From an uncultured Collinsella sp. (GTDB lineage: Bacteria; Actinomycetota; Coriobacteriia; Coriobacteriales; Coriobacteriaceae), in the NCBI GenBank assembly GCA_900541245.1, contig UQIS01000015.1, positions 1 through 45,735 on the forward strand: a stretch of 45,735 nucleotides of DNA, in the 5' to 3' direction. Below are positions 8,760 to 17,619 of this stretch, piece by piece. How positions within the stretch are numbered: position 1 is the first letter of the stretch; every line of letters begins with the position of its first letter. The position numbers were made by a program, and so were the translations under genes. The notes under the pieces were generated by a model that did no database searches, was not told the origin of the DNA, and saw nothing but the letters and a program-made list of their open reading frames with translations.

Positions 8760-10594
8760 CCAACGCCCCAAGCCTTCGCAAGATCCCTGTCGAAGCTCAT
8801 AGGCTGCTTCTCAAGTTCAAGGACGTCAACCTGCACACGCACCGGGTACGTCGTCGCCGTGCCACTCACTATGCAGCACCCCTGCGGAAGCACGGGAATC
8901 ATGCTCGCATTTGCGCTGTCGATGAACGAAACAGCTTTGCTAATCGCTCTCAGGTCCTCGTCGTTTACGAGTCTATGGATGAAGTAGTTGTGCATCTGCG
9001 AGAGAATCGTAGGCGATATGTCGGCCGGCCGTTGGCTGCACACGGTGAGGTACATGCCAAACTTGCGCCCCTCCTTGACGATTTCCTCGAACGTCTCAAG
9101 TCGGTAGTCGCGCCAGTTCTCGCTCTCGCGCTGCGACGAGTACGACAAGACGTTGTGTGCTTCATCGATGACCAGGTGAGCACTGCTTCCACGCTCGTTT
9201 TGCCCGCGCTCCTTCTGGAACTGATAGAGCGTCTTCGCCACGACGAGCGGAACGATCTTCTTCTGCTCAAGGTTAACGTTGAGAAGCGAGATGACGGAGA
9301 CATCGGATTTGAAACCGCTGATGCAAGGCTCGTAGAGCTTTGAAGCCTCCCTCAGCTCTGCCGAGTAACGCTGTATCAAGGGCGCAATATGCTCACGAGT
9401 GATCGTATGAGAGCGAACCGCCTCAATAAACCGATATCGCGCGATGAATTCCAGCAGCGCGGGCCTGTCAGAAGCCAACGATGAGTAGTCCATGCTCTCA
9501 TAGCATAAATCGGAGAAAACTTCAGGCACATCGGCGGGCGAGTAAAGTAGCTTCCCACTATCGCGTTTGTGGAGCGCATTGTTGTACTTCTGATAAACCT
9601 CAATAGAGTCAATCGCCCTTTCCAGGCTGCCTACATCTACGCCGGGGACAAGTGAAAAGAGCCTTACCAAATCCTCGCGCTGCTCATCGAAAGCGGGGCC
9701 ACAGCCGCAATAGTCTTCCAGAAGCTTTCTGACCATGCCGCGCAGGTAGGCACCGGGGTCGCTCATTTCCAAAATCGCCCCGGCTTTGCGAATGCACCTT
9801 TTCAAAAACGGCCGTTGCGTCTTCTCGGTCGCCTTGGCCAACATTGCCCACATGTCCACATCAAAGAAGAAGCCAGGTGGAACGGGGATTTTGGCGCCGG
9901 CTCCCGTTCTAGTGCTTGGCCCGTAGACTTCCTTGTCATGACACAATACGGCCTTTGCAGTGTACTCGCCATTAAAGTCGATGAAAACGAACTTGCTGCT
10001 CCCGCATCCGGCACGCTGCCCGAGACAGTCAGTGAAAAGTCGACACAGCGTGTTCGACTTGCCCGAGCCGGTGTTCCCAAAGATTCCAATGTGGCTCGCG
10101 AACAGCGCATTGAACGGCAGTCTCACGTCGACCCCGTCATGCCCGACCAGCTCCCCTACCCTAAAGCCCGCGCCGGTGGCTTCGACGGGCGAATTCACGG
10201 CCGCGAGCTGCTTGGGCGAGAGAAGATACGCCTTCGAACGTACCAAGGGCAGCACCTCAATGCCGCGGTTAAATCTCCCAGAGGAGAAACTGCCGAACAC
10301 CGAAACGTCGACGTAGCGTTCAAGGTACGAGCCCGGCGCCTCGCGCCCATCGGCCCCTTTTGAAGCCACAGCTCTGCTTTCCTGCTGGTAGTCCCCTTCG
10401 ACTACTCCGATTACATCGTCGTAGCCGCAAGGCAAACGGAGGTACCCGCCAACGGAGACGCCGCGCACGAGCTCGCCATGGTAAAAGACGCTCGCCTCGT
10501 TCGCCTGGCTGTACACCTTCACCTTGACCTTGGTGCCGCGAACATCGGTGACCTCCCCGATCAGGAGGAGGTCACCGCTCACCTCGCCACGCAT
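8756..10594 (-). CDS. herA: HerA-like hexameric ATPase/translocase
   Basis: A 612-residue FtsK/HerA-clade ATPase. The N-terminal beta-barrel (HAS-barrel-like, about residues 1-60) is followed by SHIGIFGNTGSGKSNTLCRL (Walker A, about 170). Walker B is HLVIDEAHNVL (about 475), and CSQRPADISPTILSQMHNYF resembles HerA motif III and the arginine-finger region. HerA forms hexamers that load and activate partner nucleases or NADases. Here the upstream overlapping gene encodes a SIR2 protein, the known SIR2-HerA (Nezha-type) anti-phage pair. GGAGG lies before ATG 10594. The 5' end overlaps the SIR2 gene by 16 bases. Confidence 0.9.
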   Translation of the reverse strand: MRGEVSGDLLLIGEVTDVRGTKVKVKVYSQANEASVFYHGELVRGVSVGGYLRLPCGYDDVIGVVEGDYQQESRAVASKGADGREAPGSYLERYVDVSVFGSFSSGRFNRGIEVLPLVRSKAYLLSPKQLAAVNSPVEATGAGFRVGELVGHDGVDVRLPFNALFASHIGIFGNTGSGKSNTLCRLFTDCLGQRAGCGSSKFVFIDFNGEYTAKAVLCHDKEVYGPSTRTGAGAKIPVPPGFFFDVDMWAMLAKATEKTQRPFLKRCIRKAGAILEMSDPGAYLRGMVRKLLEDYCGCGPAFDEQREDLVRLFSLVPGVDVGSLERAIDSIEVYQKYNNALHKRDSGKLLYSPADVPEVFSDLCYESMDYSSLASDRPALLEFIARYRFIEAVRSHTITREHIAPLIQRYSAELREASKLYEPCISGFKSDVSVISLLNVNLEQKKIVPLVVAKTLYQFQKERGQNERGSSAHLVIDEAHNVLSYSSQRESENWRDYRLETFEEIVKEGRKFGMYLTVCSQRPADISPTILSQMHNYFIHRLVNDEDLRAISKAVSFIDSANASMIPVLPQGCCIVSGTATTYPVRVQVDVLELEKQPMSFDRDLAKAWGVG

Positions 10595-11772
10595 CTCAGC
10601 ACCTCCGTGAGCTCACCCAATCCGATCTCCTTGTCTTCCCTGGGAACAAGGAGATAGACATTGTCAGCATTGGGGAACAGGGAGCGATACCAGGCGGCGT
10701 CGTCTCTAGTGTGGCATGAAATCAGCACTATGAGCTTCGGGTTCGACCGTATGGCCCTCTTTGTGAGCTCAAGGATATGCTCGTCGGCGAACGAAAACCC
10801 GAACACCAGAAGCAGCGCGTTGTTGCGGTCAAGTTCGTTGGCGTAGATGCGCAGCAAATCGTAGTAGCTTTGCTCGAGAACGGTCTCCTCAAACTTCCGC
10901 TTGGCAGGATTCACGATACAAAGCGTTGAGTCATAGCTCTTCCCGAATGCTTGGAGCAAATCCACATCGTCAACGGAAAGGCCGGAGACAAGTTCCTTGA
11001 ACAATTGTAACGACGCGGCGTTGCACGGGTCCTTCACCAACGAGGCCAGCTCAGAAACGGCAGGAAGGTCAAGAACGCCATCGTGACCCACGACGCAATC
11101 GTCCAAAGTGCTCTCGACGTTTGAGTACACAACCTCTTTGCGATCAGATTCGCCTACCCGTCGCCATGTCAACGACCCGTGCGCCTTCAGCACATTAGCA
11201 GTCGTCACCTGCGAGGTGTACTCCATGAAAAGCGATTGCTCGCACATAAGCCGGCTGAATGCAGAGGGGTCGAACCGCGGCTTTCCCCGCCCAACAAAGC
11301 CGTCGTTGAAAGGAATGCCGAGACTTTCGAGTGAGAGCTCTATCAACGGGTCGTAGTTTGTCGTGAAGAAGTTCAGGCGTTTCGGGAGGGTTGTCGTACC
11401 TCGATTCTCGATGAGCCTACACGCCGAGGCAACAAACGCTTTCTGCGGCTCAGTGGCATGCGCCTCGCGAAGGGGGTGCATAATGGATTTGAAATACTCC
11501 GCCCGCAAGAGCGCCCGTGCCGAGAGCCACATTCCCCTCTCGTTTCCCGGACAATCGCGCATGTGTTCGTCAACCGCCTGAAACCAAGATTCCCGTCCTT
11601 GTAGGACGGGAACCACACTTCCAGAGAAGCCAGAGCCCAGCAAGACATTAATATGTGCACTAGCAAAGACCTTGCGTAAGAACTTCGCGTTTTCTTCTTC
11701 GATGCGCATGTTGTCGTTATCGTCAAGGGGAACGAGTATTTCCCTCATATGACGTTCGCTCTTATGCTCCAC
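10579..11772 (-). CDS. SIR2-family defence NADase
   Basis: A SIR2-like protein of 397 residues. The Rossmann-type NAD pocket is visible as INVLLGSGFSGSVVP near residue 45, NFFTTNYDPLIE near 160 and VLKAHGSLTW with the usual catalytic-type His near 220. The C-terminal LLLVFGFSFADEHI motif is typical of SIR2-like effectors. In phage defence such proteins cut NAD+ and starve the infected cell, in complex with HerA. GTG 11772 is the best start: GAGGAGG precedes it by six bases, and an upstream in-frame TTG at 11802 has no site. First gene of a three-gene overlapping operon with HerA and an unknown protein. Confidence 0.88.
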   Translation of the reverse strand: MEHKSERHMREILVPLDDNDNMRIEEENAKFLRKVFASAHINVLLGSGFSGSVVPVLQGRESWFQAVDEHMRDCPGNERGMWLSARALLRAEYFKSIMHPLREAHATEPQKAFVASACRLIENRGTTTLPKRLNFFTTNYDPLIELSLESLGIPFNDGFVGRGKPRFDPSAFSRLMCEQSLFMEYTSQVTTANVLKAHGSLTWRRVGESDRKEVVYSNVESTLDDCVVGHDGVLDLPAVSELASLVKDPCNAASLQLFKELVSGLSVDDVDLLQAFGKSYDSTLCIVNPAKRKFEETVLEQSYYDLLRIYANELDRNNALLLVFGFSFADEHILELTKRAIRSNPKLIVLISCHTRDDAAWYRSLFPNADNVYLLVPREDKEIGLGELTEVLRCVAR

Positions 11773-11843
11773 GCAAGACCTCCTCGCCAGCTTTTGATTC
11801 AATTATATATTGCTCCTAACGCACCATCGCCGCCGCGTCTGAG

Positions 11844-12082
11844 ATGCCGACCGACGGCGTGATTACGAGGAAAGTGAAGCACGTGGCACAGTCCATGGGC
11901 ATAGGCCGCATGAGCGTTAGCTAGGTGGCAGGATGTGCTCCTCGCCCGACGACGCAGTCGCCGGGCTGCAGGAGTGCGACCTGCCAGGCGCCCGGTTCCC
12001 CTACATCTGGCTCGACGCCATCTGCATCAAGAGCAGCGGCGAGGGCCGGGCGAAGTCGACCGCGCCCGGCACGGTCACATAG
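11844..12082 (+). pseudogene. IS256-family transposase fragment
   Basis: Plus-strand remnant of the central part of an IS256/mutator-type transposase: MPTDGVITRKVKHVAQSMGI then GRMSVS, a TAG where Gln is usual, a one-base slip, then DLPGARFPYIWLDAICIKSS, the region with the first catalytic Asp (WLDA). Neither end of the element remains, nor the other catalytic residues. It lies between the SIR2 promoter region and the KAP NTPase stop and marks past insertion or deletion at this junction of defence modules. Confidence 0.7.
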
Positions 12083-12110
12083 CCAGTCCAAAGAAACGTC
12101 CGCATCTCCA

Positions 12111-14363
12111 TCACGCCCTCCTGTTATTTCGCCTCCAACTCGCAAGGAGCGTACCAGCCTCTTCGGCAGAGACCTCGTCCCCATCATAATCGTCTCTATT
12201 CACAAAGCAGAAAGCTGCCGCAACTAGCTGGCAGTCTTCCGGCAAGTCGAAAAAGCTGCCGTCTGCGCGCGCCTCAGCAAGAAGACCGTCGACCTTTGCG
12301 AGCTCGACCACCTTTGCGACACCAGCCTTGTCGAATGAGAAGCTCGTTACTTCGCCGCTGTCCAGCGAGGTGTAGCGCCCCGACCCGAACGAGAGAAAGG
12401 ACGCGCACCTCGTCCCGTCAGCATTGGCAATTCTTTTCGCATAAGCCATGAATTCATTGGGCTTACGCTTCTTGAGCAAGATCAACGCATAACGACACTC
12501 ATCGTTTAGGAACAGGTTCCTCTCGACGGCGTCCTCGCCCACCTTGGCGCAAACGGCATCGGAAAGCTCGAAAATGTCGCCTTCGGGCAAAAGCGCCTTG
12601 CGGCCACCGTCTCCCCTGTCATTCAGGCTGTTCAGCTGCGATATCAAGAAAGGCGCGAGCGGATAGATCGCTCTCCCCTTGCTCTCGTCCACCGACGCTC
12701 GCAGAATTTCGCCAGACTTAGCAGGCCCCAACTGTTTGAACAGTAACTCGGTGAGTCTGAGGAGTTCCAGGTCGGCACTCGTCGAGGCAAATGGGGCGTA
12801 GCTCTTTTCCTTGCTCAGGCCCAAGGCCAAAAGGCATGCCTTGGCGACGACTTCGGCACGTCCTTCCTCCAAGGTCGATACACGGGCCCTCATAGCCGAC
12901 ACAAAGTCGATCATGCTCCCCGCTTCGGCGTGCCTGTGCAGGTCTTCGAGCAACACTCCGCCGTCGCTCACATTCAGCGCATCCTGAACCTCGTGAACAT
13001 CGATTCCGTCCGGCATGTTCGAATGGAAGTATAGATCAAAGGAATCGGCCCGCCAGATAGCGTTCAAGCTCTCCCTCGGGTAAGAGACGCAATGACTCAT
13101 GCCAGTTTCATTTGCCATCCGCGGGAAAAGCCTGCAGATGGCCTCAACCGCCCACTTGGCCTCAGAGCTCGGGACTATCCCAGAAAACAGCCTCTCCAAA
13201 TTAGCGAGGTTGTCTTTCTGATCCATGCCATTCATATACAACGACGTTCCGATTGTGCCGCAAAGGAGGTCCTTGTGCACGCGAATCCAATCAACGAGTT
13301 GTGGCACCTTGAGCTCCAGCACTGTCAAGGCGACGACGTCTTCGAAGCAGCAGAATCGCGGCAGTATGCTCAACTTCGCCTTTAACGCGTTCGTGAACCG
13401 CCGAACCTCCCTTATGGTGAAGAATCGATTGTTCAGAAACGTCAGGCGGACGCCGTTCCACCTCTTGTCATCGAGGTCCTCCCGCCTGTAGGCAAACGCG
13501 TTGAAAATCGCGTTGATGTCCTTGAGAAGTATCCGCTCCAAATCGCCCGATGAAATGGATGGCAGGCGCACAGGGACCTGGACCACTTTCTCTAGGTATT
13601 CGGCGCCATCGCACTTCTGGACCTCACTCAAAGCCCGCGTAACCACCTCCTCATCGAATGAAAGAAGGTAGTTGATCTTGGGAAGCTTCGCCAGAGAGGC
13701 GACGAGCTGAAACACCATACGCACCTGATCATTCGGCAGCCGATCGATGTCGTCGATGATCACTACGACCCGCCCATCGAACTTAAGGAGCTCCTCCTCA
13801 AGTCTCTGTTTCTTTGAGGAGACGCTTCCCGCCCTATCTGCGGATTTCCTCAACCTGCTCGTCAAACGATTGCCGAAGGCGGGCACAGCAACGCCCGCAA
13901 GCGGCATGCCCGCCAAACTGACAGCGGCGCCGGCGGTCATCAACAAGGCTTCAGAATATGCCGCGAAGGCATTGAGGACCTCAGGGCGCTTAGCGCGCAG
14001 CTTGCCGAATAGCTTGCGCCGCCCTTGTACATCTTTATCAAGCGCACTCCCGACTTCCTTAAGGAACTGGGCGAGCAGCTGCTCGGCCGTTAGGTAATTC
14101 CAGGGTTCAAAACGGACGACAGAGACGTCCGCCTTGCCGTCATCGTCTTTTCGGGAGAGCGCATTTTCAACGAGGTTTATAACCGAAGTCTTGCCTGATC
14201 CCCAAGGTCCATACAAACCAATGACGAGCGACTCGGGGCCAGCTGCGGATTTCAGAATATCAGCCAGTCTCTCAGTGAAAGGGATCCTTCCGATAAGATC
14301 TTGCTCCCTCGCCTTGATTGGCGTATCGGTGGCAAGAGATAGATTTAAGATATTCAAGGCCAC
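12111..14363 (-). CDS. KAP-family P-loop NTPase
   Basis: A 750-residue STAND-like KAP NTPase. Walker A is GLYGPWGSGKTSVINL (about residue 50) and Walker B is GRVVVIIDDIDRLPND (about 210). The family's hydrophobic insert between them (LLMTAGAAVSLAGMPLAGVA, about 140-160) would anchor it to the membrane. The 400-residue C-terminal part is helical and unassigned. KAP NTPases are frequent in defence islands and are thought to act as membrane-associated sensors or switches. TTG 14357 has GGGAGG at eight bases and may be the true start. GTG 14363 is only two bases from that site. It stands alone, with a divergently decayed neighbour downstream and a helix-turn-helix relic at its 5' end. Confidence 0.85.
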   Translation of the reverse strand: MALNILNLSLATDTPIKAREQDLIGRIPFTERLADILKSAAGPESLVIGLYGPWGSGKTSVINLVENALSRKDDDGKADVSVVRFEPWNYLTAEQLLAQFLKEVGSALDKDVQGRRKLFGKLRAKRPEVLNAFAAYSEALLMTAGAAVSLAGMPLAGVAVPAFGNRLTSRLRKSADRAGSVSSKKQRLEEELLKFDGRVVVIIDDIDRLPNDQVRMVFQLVASLAKLPKINYLLSFDEEVVTRALSEVQKCDGAEYLEKVVQVPVRLPSISSGDLERILLKDINAIFNAFAYRREDLDDKRWNGVRLTFLNNRFFTIREVRRFTNALKAKLSILPRFCCFEDVVALTVLELKVPQLVDWIRVHKDLLCGTIGTSLYMNGMDQKDNLANLERLFSGIVPSSEAKWAVEAICRLFPRMANETGMSHCVSYPRESLNAIWRADSFDLYFHSNMPDGIDVHEVQDALNVSDGGVLLEDLHRHAEAGSMIDFVSAMRARVSTLEEGRAEVVAKACLLALGLSKEKSYAPFASTSADLELLRLTELLFKQLGPAKSGEILRASVDESKGRAIYPLAPFLISQLNSLNDRGDGGRKALLPEGDIFELSDAVCAKVGEDAVERNLFLNDECRYALILLKKRKPNEFMAYAKRIANADGTRCASFLSFGSGRYTSLDSGEVTSFSFDKAGVAKVVELAKVDGLLAEARADGSFFDLPEDCQLVAAAFCFVNRDDYDGDEVSAEEAGTLLASWRRNNRRA

Positions 14364-14364
14364 T

Positions 14365-14502
14365 ACCTCCCAGTCCGTAGCTGCGTACGGCGGCCTCGGA
14401 AAGACGCATTTTTTCTGCCAGGTCGAACTGCGTCATTCCCAGCTCCTGGCATCTTCGTCTGTATTTTGATCCGAAGCTAGCTCCCGCAAAACACCTCTTG
14501 TG
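14365..14502 (-). pseudogene. XRE-type helix-turn-helix fragment
   Basis: Too short to be a normal gene. The minus strand reads KYRRRCQELGMTQFDLAEKM then RLSEAAVRSYGLG, a clear Cro/CI-type helix-turn-helix start (ELGMTQFDLAEKM...SEAAVRSYE is the family pattern). It runs into the start region of the KAP NTPase and stops soon after in its frame. ATG 14436 could start a peptide of about 40 residues. It may be a relic of a regulator, or a short upstream frame coupled to the NTPase. Confidence 0.5.
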
Positions 14503-14519
14503 GTCTGCTGCCGCATCCG

Positions 14520-15281
14520 TTAGAAAACCAACTTATTTAAGTCGATGGAATATCCCATGGACTTGAGTTCTTTCAAGAGACTGAACTCCCAATTGTCTGT
14601 TCCGGTATATACGACGCCTTGTAGATCGGAGGGGATCTCGATATCTTTGTCAACAAGAATTGCAACGTTTTCCCTGCCAAGCCGACCAATAAAGTATCCG
14701 GCTTCAAATACAACATTTTGTCTAGCCCTGGGCTTTGCCGATTGTTCTGCCTGGGCCCTTCCTTCGTCGTCCGCCGTAAAAAGGCATACCGCTCCTGCTG
14801 CACTGCCTTCCACTTCCAGCTTTTCGATGATTGTCTTGCCCTGATTTGACTGCTCGTTCAGGACAACCGCCGTCAGGCCCTGCCTTTCGATGATTCTTGC
14901 GACCCTTTCTCTAAGCTCTCCGTTGTGGCCATGAACGATAAATACCTTTGAATAATCTCCGACATTTGCAGTCGATCCGGTTTCCCCTTTGTCTGAAAAC
15001 TCATCAAGGTATGTCTCCAGCACAGCTTTTGCACTGCGCAGGCCGTCCGCACAGGCTTCAACGAAAGCCGAGTCGGGCGTACCGGAGGTGAAGAAAGACA
15101 ACGAGTAGCTGATTCTGCTAAAACTTTTAAATTCGTAGCTGTCTTTTCCAAATCGCCTAATTAAAAGCCTGTCCGTCCTCGTCTTCCATGCTTTAAAGTC
15201 AGGCGAACTAGAGCTGATGTATTTCTTTGAAAGTTCGTCTGCTGTTTCGCACAACTGCAGCAAAATTTCAAAATCAGACAT
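14520..15281 (-). CDS. TIR-like nucleotide-binding effector (CAP12/Pycsar-type TIR)
   Basis: A 253-residue protein with an unassigned helical N-terminal domain (about 1-105) and a C-terminal TIR-like domain: KVFIVHGHNGELRERVARII, VVLNEQSNQGKTIIEKLE with the conserved Glu, FTADDEGRAQAE, RARQNVVFEAGYFIGRLGRE and IPSDLQGVVYTGTDNWE. This is the PF10137 type, related to TIR effectors of cyclic-nucleotide defence, where the domain degrades NAD+. No cyclase gene is next to it, so its trigger is unknown. The N-terminal domain may sense it. AGAAGG precedes ATG 15281. It could work alone or with the KAP NTPase just downstream. Confidence 0.85.
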   Translation of the reverse strand: MSDFEILLQLCETADELSKKYISSSSPDFKAWKTRTDRLLIRRFGKDSYEFKSFSRISYSLSFFTSGTPDSAFVEACADGLRSAKAVLETYLDEFSDKGETGSTANVGDYSKVFIVHGHNGELRERVARIIERQGLTAVVLNEQSNQGKTIIEKLEVEGSAAGAVCLFTADDEGRAQAEQSAKPRARQNVVFEAGYFIGRLGRENVAILVDKDIEIPSDLQGVVYTGTDNWEFSLLKELKSMGYSIDLNKLVF

Positions 15282-15323
15282 TAAGCCTTCTTTCTACAAC
15301 CAATAACAGAGCTAAGAATCATC

Positions 15324-15845
15324 TTATTCCAATGAGCAGCCAAATCTCTTTACCGTTTCCTCGGTGCCCCTATCGGAGATGGACTTGCCCATTGCGAACT
15401 CAATAGCGTCCAGCAAAGCCATGGCACAAGCTTTGAAATAGGCATCAAAGTCATCATTAATGAACGCATTCCAGTCAATGAGATTCGATTCGATGACGGA
15501 GTTCACCCTGTTCGATGACAACTTTCTTAACGTATTCCGCTGAGCAGACGCTGGGGGTCAAGCCTCCAATTTCTCTGTCCGATTCAGGCAGCAGAGGCAT
15601 CTTGTTGATGACCGAGCTCCACTTATGCCTTTCGTATCCCGTTTTTTCGCAGTGGCTTTTGCGGGAAGCTGGATATCTGGGGCGGTTTCCATGCTGTTCA
15701 CGATATCGATAGAGACGCCACGCATTAAATCGAGCCCCTTCCCCTTATAGAGGAGAGCCATGATTCTCTTATAGGCTGCCGATTGCCTCGACTGGAGTCG
15801 CAGGGGGCGGGTTGACTGAAAATGAGCAGTGTTCACGGTTCGCAT
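15324..15845 (-). pseudogene. C-terminal relic of a DUF262/GmrSD-type restriction protein
   Basis: Three frames join to give the C-terminal pattern of DUF262/DUF1524 (GmrSD-like) proteins. YKRIMALLYKGKGLDL comes first, then CEKTGYERHKWSSVINKMPL, LPESDREIGGLTPSVCSAEY, and after another slip ESNLIDWNAFINDDFDAYFK and MGKSISDRGTEETVKRFG. GmrS/GmrD enzymes cut modified phage DNA with an HNH site in this region. The expected HxxP part is eroded (DIQLPAK in place of a DIHHIFP-like motif). The DUF262 N-terminus is missing. Family assignment rests on motif memory, not a search. The smaller ORFs here are parts of this relic. Confidence 0.5.
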
Positions 15846-16071
15846 CTCGAATTTCGCATCTTCTAGCTGGCATTCACATCCTCTATGTCATAGCGATAGC
15901 GGGTCTCGTTTGGGCCGCCATGCATCTCTCCAAAGATTCCACGCCAGAACCGACGAGTAACGTATTTTGGCTCTTTAGGTCTTTGAGTCTTACGAAAGGG
16001 CAACCATCGATCATCCTATATTATTCGGAGTTAGATTTATCGCCCCACGACGCTAAGCTGGTGACCATCCA

Positions 16072-16644
16072 GTGCCTTTTGATATCGATATAGACATCGC
16101 CAATCTGATTGTCCAAGCATTCATCGGACTCGTTACCTTGGGGGCCTTGATTGCCGCACTCTGGCAAAGTAACCAGAGCAAAAAGAACAGGGAGGACGAC
16201 ATCAAGCGGCATCAGCCATCCCGCATATCGGCATGGTACGAAGGGGATCGAAACCGAACTGATCAGCCCGAGGACAATCGGTTCGTCTGGCAATTCGTCG
16301 TGCTTCGAAACGAAAGCGAGTCCCCCGTCTACGACGTAATCGTCACCTGCGTCGGGATTAGCGGGGCCGGCCCCTCTTTCAAAGGTGAGGATAACCGCCC
16401 CGCTTATCCCAACCGCGTCTGCGTCGGCACGCTTCCTCCTGGAGCATGGTGCATATGGCTCCCGACGGAAGGGCACGGAATGGGAGTACGCACGGCACCC
16501 GAAACGGCTTTCACCGACGCAAGCGGAACTTCATGGGTTCGGCGGGGCAACGGAAGGCTCGAGGAGATCCCTATGGAGCCAACCTCGTTCTACAGGCTGC
16601 CCCTTCCCTTGACCTGGCACGGATGCAAGAAGCTGACCGAGTAA
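16072..16644 (+). CDS. Small membrane-anchored protein, unknown function
   Basis: A 190-residue protein starting at GTG 16072. One membrane segment (LIVQAFIGLVTLGALIAALW, residues 11-30) is followed by a charged linker (QSNQSKKNREDDIKRH) and a soluble beta-rich domain (FVWQFVVLRNESESPVYDVI, then FTDASGTSWVRRGNGRLEE). The TM plus NESxxPVYDV plus FTDxxGxxWVRRxNG pattern is common in uncharacterised actinobacterial proteins. The immunoglobulin-like fold suggested by the strands is inference. The only plus-strand gene in this part of the island, with no partner. It could be a defence sensor or unrelated cargo. Confidence 0.65.
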   Translation: MPFDIDIDIANLIVQAFIGLVTLGALIAALWQSNQSKKNREDDIKRHQPSRISAWYEGDRNRTDQPEDNRFVWQFVVLRNESESPVYDVIVTCVGISGAGPSFKGEDNRPAYPNRVCVGTLPPGAWCIWLPTEGHGMGVRTAPETAFTDASGTSWVRRGNGRLEEIPMEPTSFYRLPLPLTWHGCKKLTE

Positions 16645-17109
16645 CCCCTTGGCATCGTCGTGTCAGGCACTGGGTGTTCCGGACTGGGACGCGAACTTCC
16701 CCAGATGTTCCGGATAACGGGAAAGTCAGAACTATTCGGGTTTGCGAGGCGGGATCGAGAGAGCGACTCCGCCCTATTATTTCGATGCGTCCATGAATTG
16801 AAGTGAGATCGGCATCATCACCTCGAAGCACTTACATACAGATCCATATGGCAAAGGCAGCAATTCGCCACCTTGGTTGCAGCAGCGGAGGTTATTACTC
16901 AGGATACAAGCGGAAGTAGCCAAATAGGCGCTGGGCGCAACCGAGACGCAGCCAGAGAAGGGTGACATGAGAGTTGTTTCAGAGGATAGGGGTGATATGG
17001 ATGAAGTTGACTGGTAAGTGCATCTCCAGGTTCAACGGATGGCTGATCAAGGCCGTCTTTAGGTTCACGTAGGGATCCGCTTTTGCTGACAAACAAACAC
17101 GTGATTGAT
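16645..17109. other. Spacer without supported gene
   Basis: About 460 bases. No long frame stands out on either strand. A 23-codon frame at 16999-17070 (MKLTGKCISRFNGWLIKAVF, then three more residues) is hydrophobic-cationic and could encode a small peptide, but it has no clear ribosome binding site. Confidence 0.35.
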
Positions 17110-17560
17110 TTATGGCTTCCAGACGCTTAGCGTGTCTGGAAGCTCATTTATTTTATTGTCAGCAACCACGAAGCCAGCGCTGAACCTCGCCCTAGTAATT
17201 GCAACATAGAGCTTGGAGCGTGTCTGCGGCTTCAGATCCGTCGAGGCATCTTGCAACCAAGAGGCCATATCGGCAACTGGATAAATCAAAACATGGTCAT
17301 ATGTTCGGCCTTTTGCTTTGCGAAGTTGCAGATCGATGAAGCGTTCGCGGTCTGAGTGGCGACGCTACGTCTCAAAATCACTGGATCCAAAAACTCGCAA
17401 TACCTTTGCGCAAGTGACTCTGGAATGGCCCAAACTCCATTATGGGTTTCATTTGAGGCGGCGCGCAAAGATGCGGTTGGTGAAAACTCCGGATAAACCA
17501 TGTTTGCGAATCGCCATTCTTGATTTGCTGCTTTTTCGTTATCTTGTCTATGCAATGCAA
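17110..17560 (-). pseudogene. UvrD-family helicase C-terminal relic
   Basis: Minus-strand remains of the last third of a superfamily 1 helicase. RFANMVYPEFSPTASL and YCEFLDPVILRR lie in one frame. After a slip, RERFIDLQLRKAKGRTYDHV then LIYPVADM (motif V region) and QTRSKLYVAITRARFSAGFV (motif VI, with its YVAITRAR arginine finger) follow, to TAA at 17110. The ATPase core with Walker A is gone. UvrD-like helicases with this ending occur in several nuclease-helicase defence pairs, including Gabija, but the remaining part cannot show which one. Its 5' border lies at the recombination-type inverted repeat at 17604. Confidence 0.65.
17115..17143 (+). terminator. Rho-independent terminator
   Basis: GCTTCCAGAC (17115-17124) pairs with GTCTGGAAGC (17134-17143). 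On the plus strand it is followed by TCATTTATTTTATTG. It overlaps the last codons of the UvrD relic read on the other strand, so it may end a plus-strand transcript or be a fortuitous hairpin. Confidence 0.5.
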
Positions 17561-17603
17561 CTGAAACGCATCGGTGTCTCATCTGCAAATACTCGTAGGG
17601 CGA

Positions 17604-17619
17604 TAAATGATTATTTAGC
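17604..17619 (+). repeat. Inverted repeat site A of an hsdS-type inversion system
   Basis: TAAATGATTATTTAGC, exactly complementary in orientation to the site at 19168-19183. The match extends imperfectly on both sides (CG before, GA after). It overlaps the stop codon of the HEPN gene. In the plus direction it would encode I-N-D-Y-L-A. Confidence 0.75.

Noticed and set aside
15812..16093. A 93-codon plus-strand frame with one hydrophobic stretch
   Set aside because: It overlaps the start of the gene at 16072 and the DUF262-type relic, has no clear ribosome site, and only chance hydrophobicity supports it.
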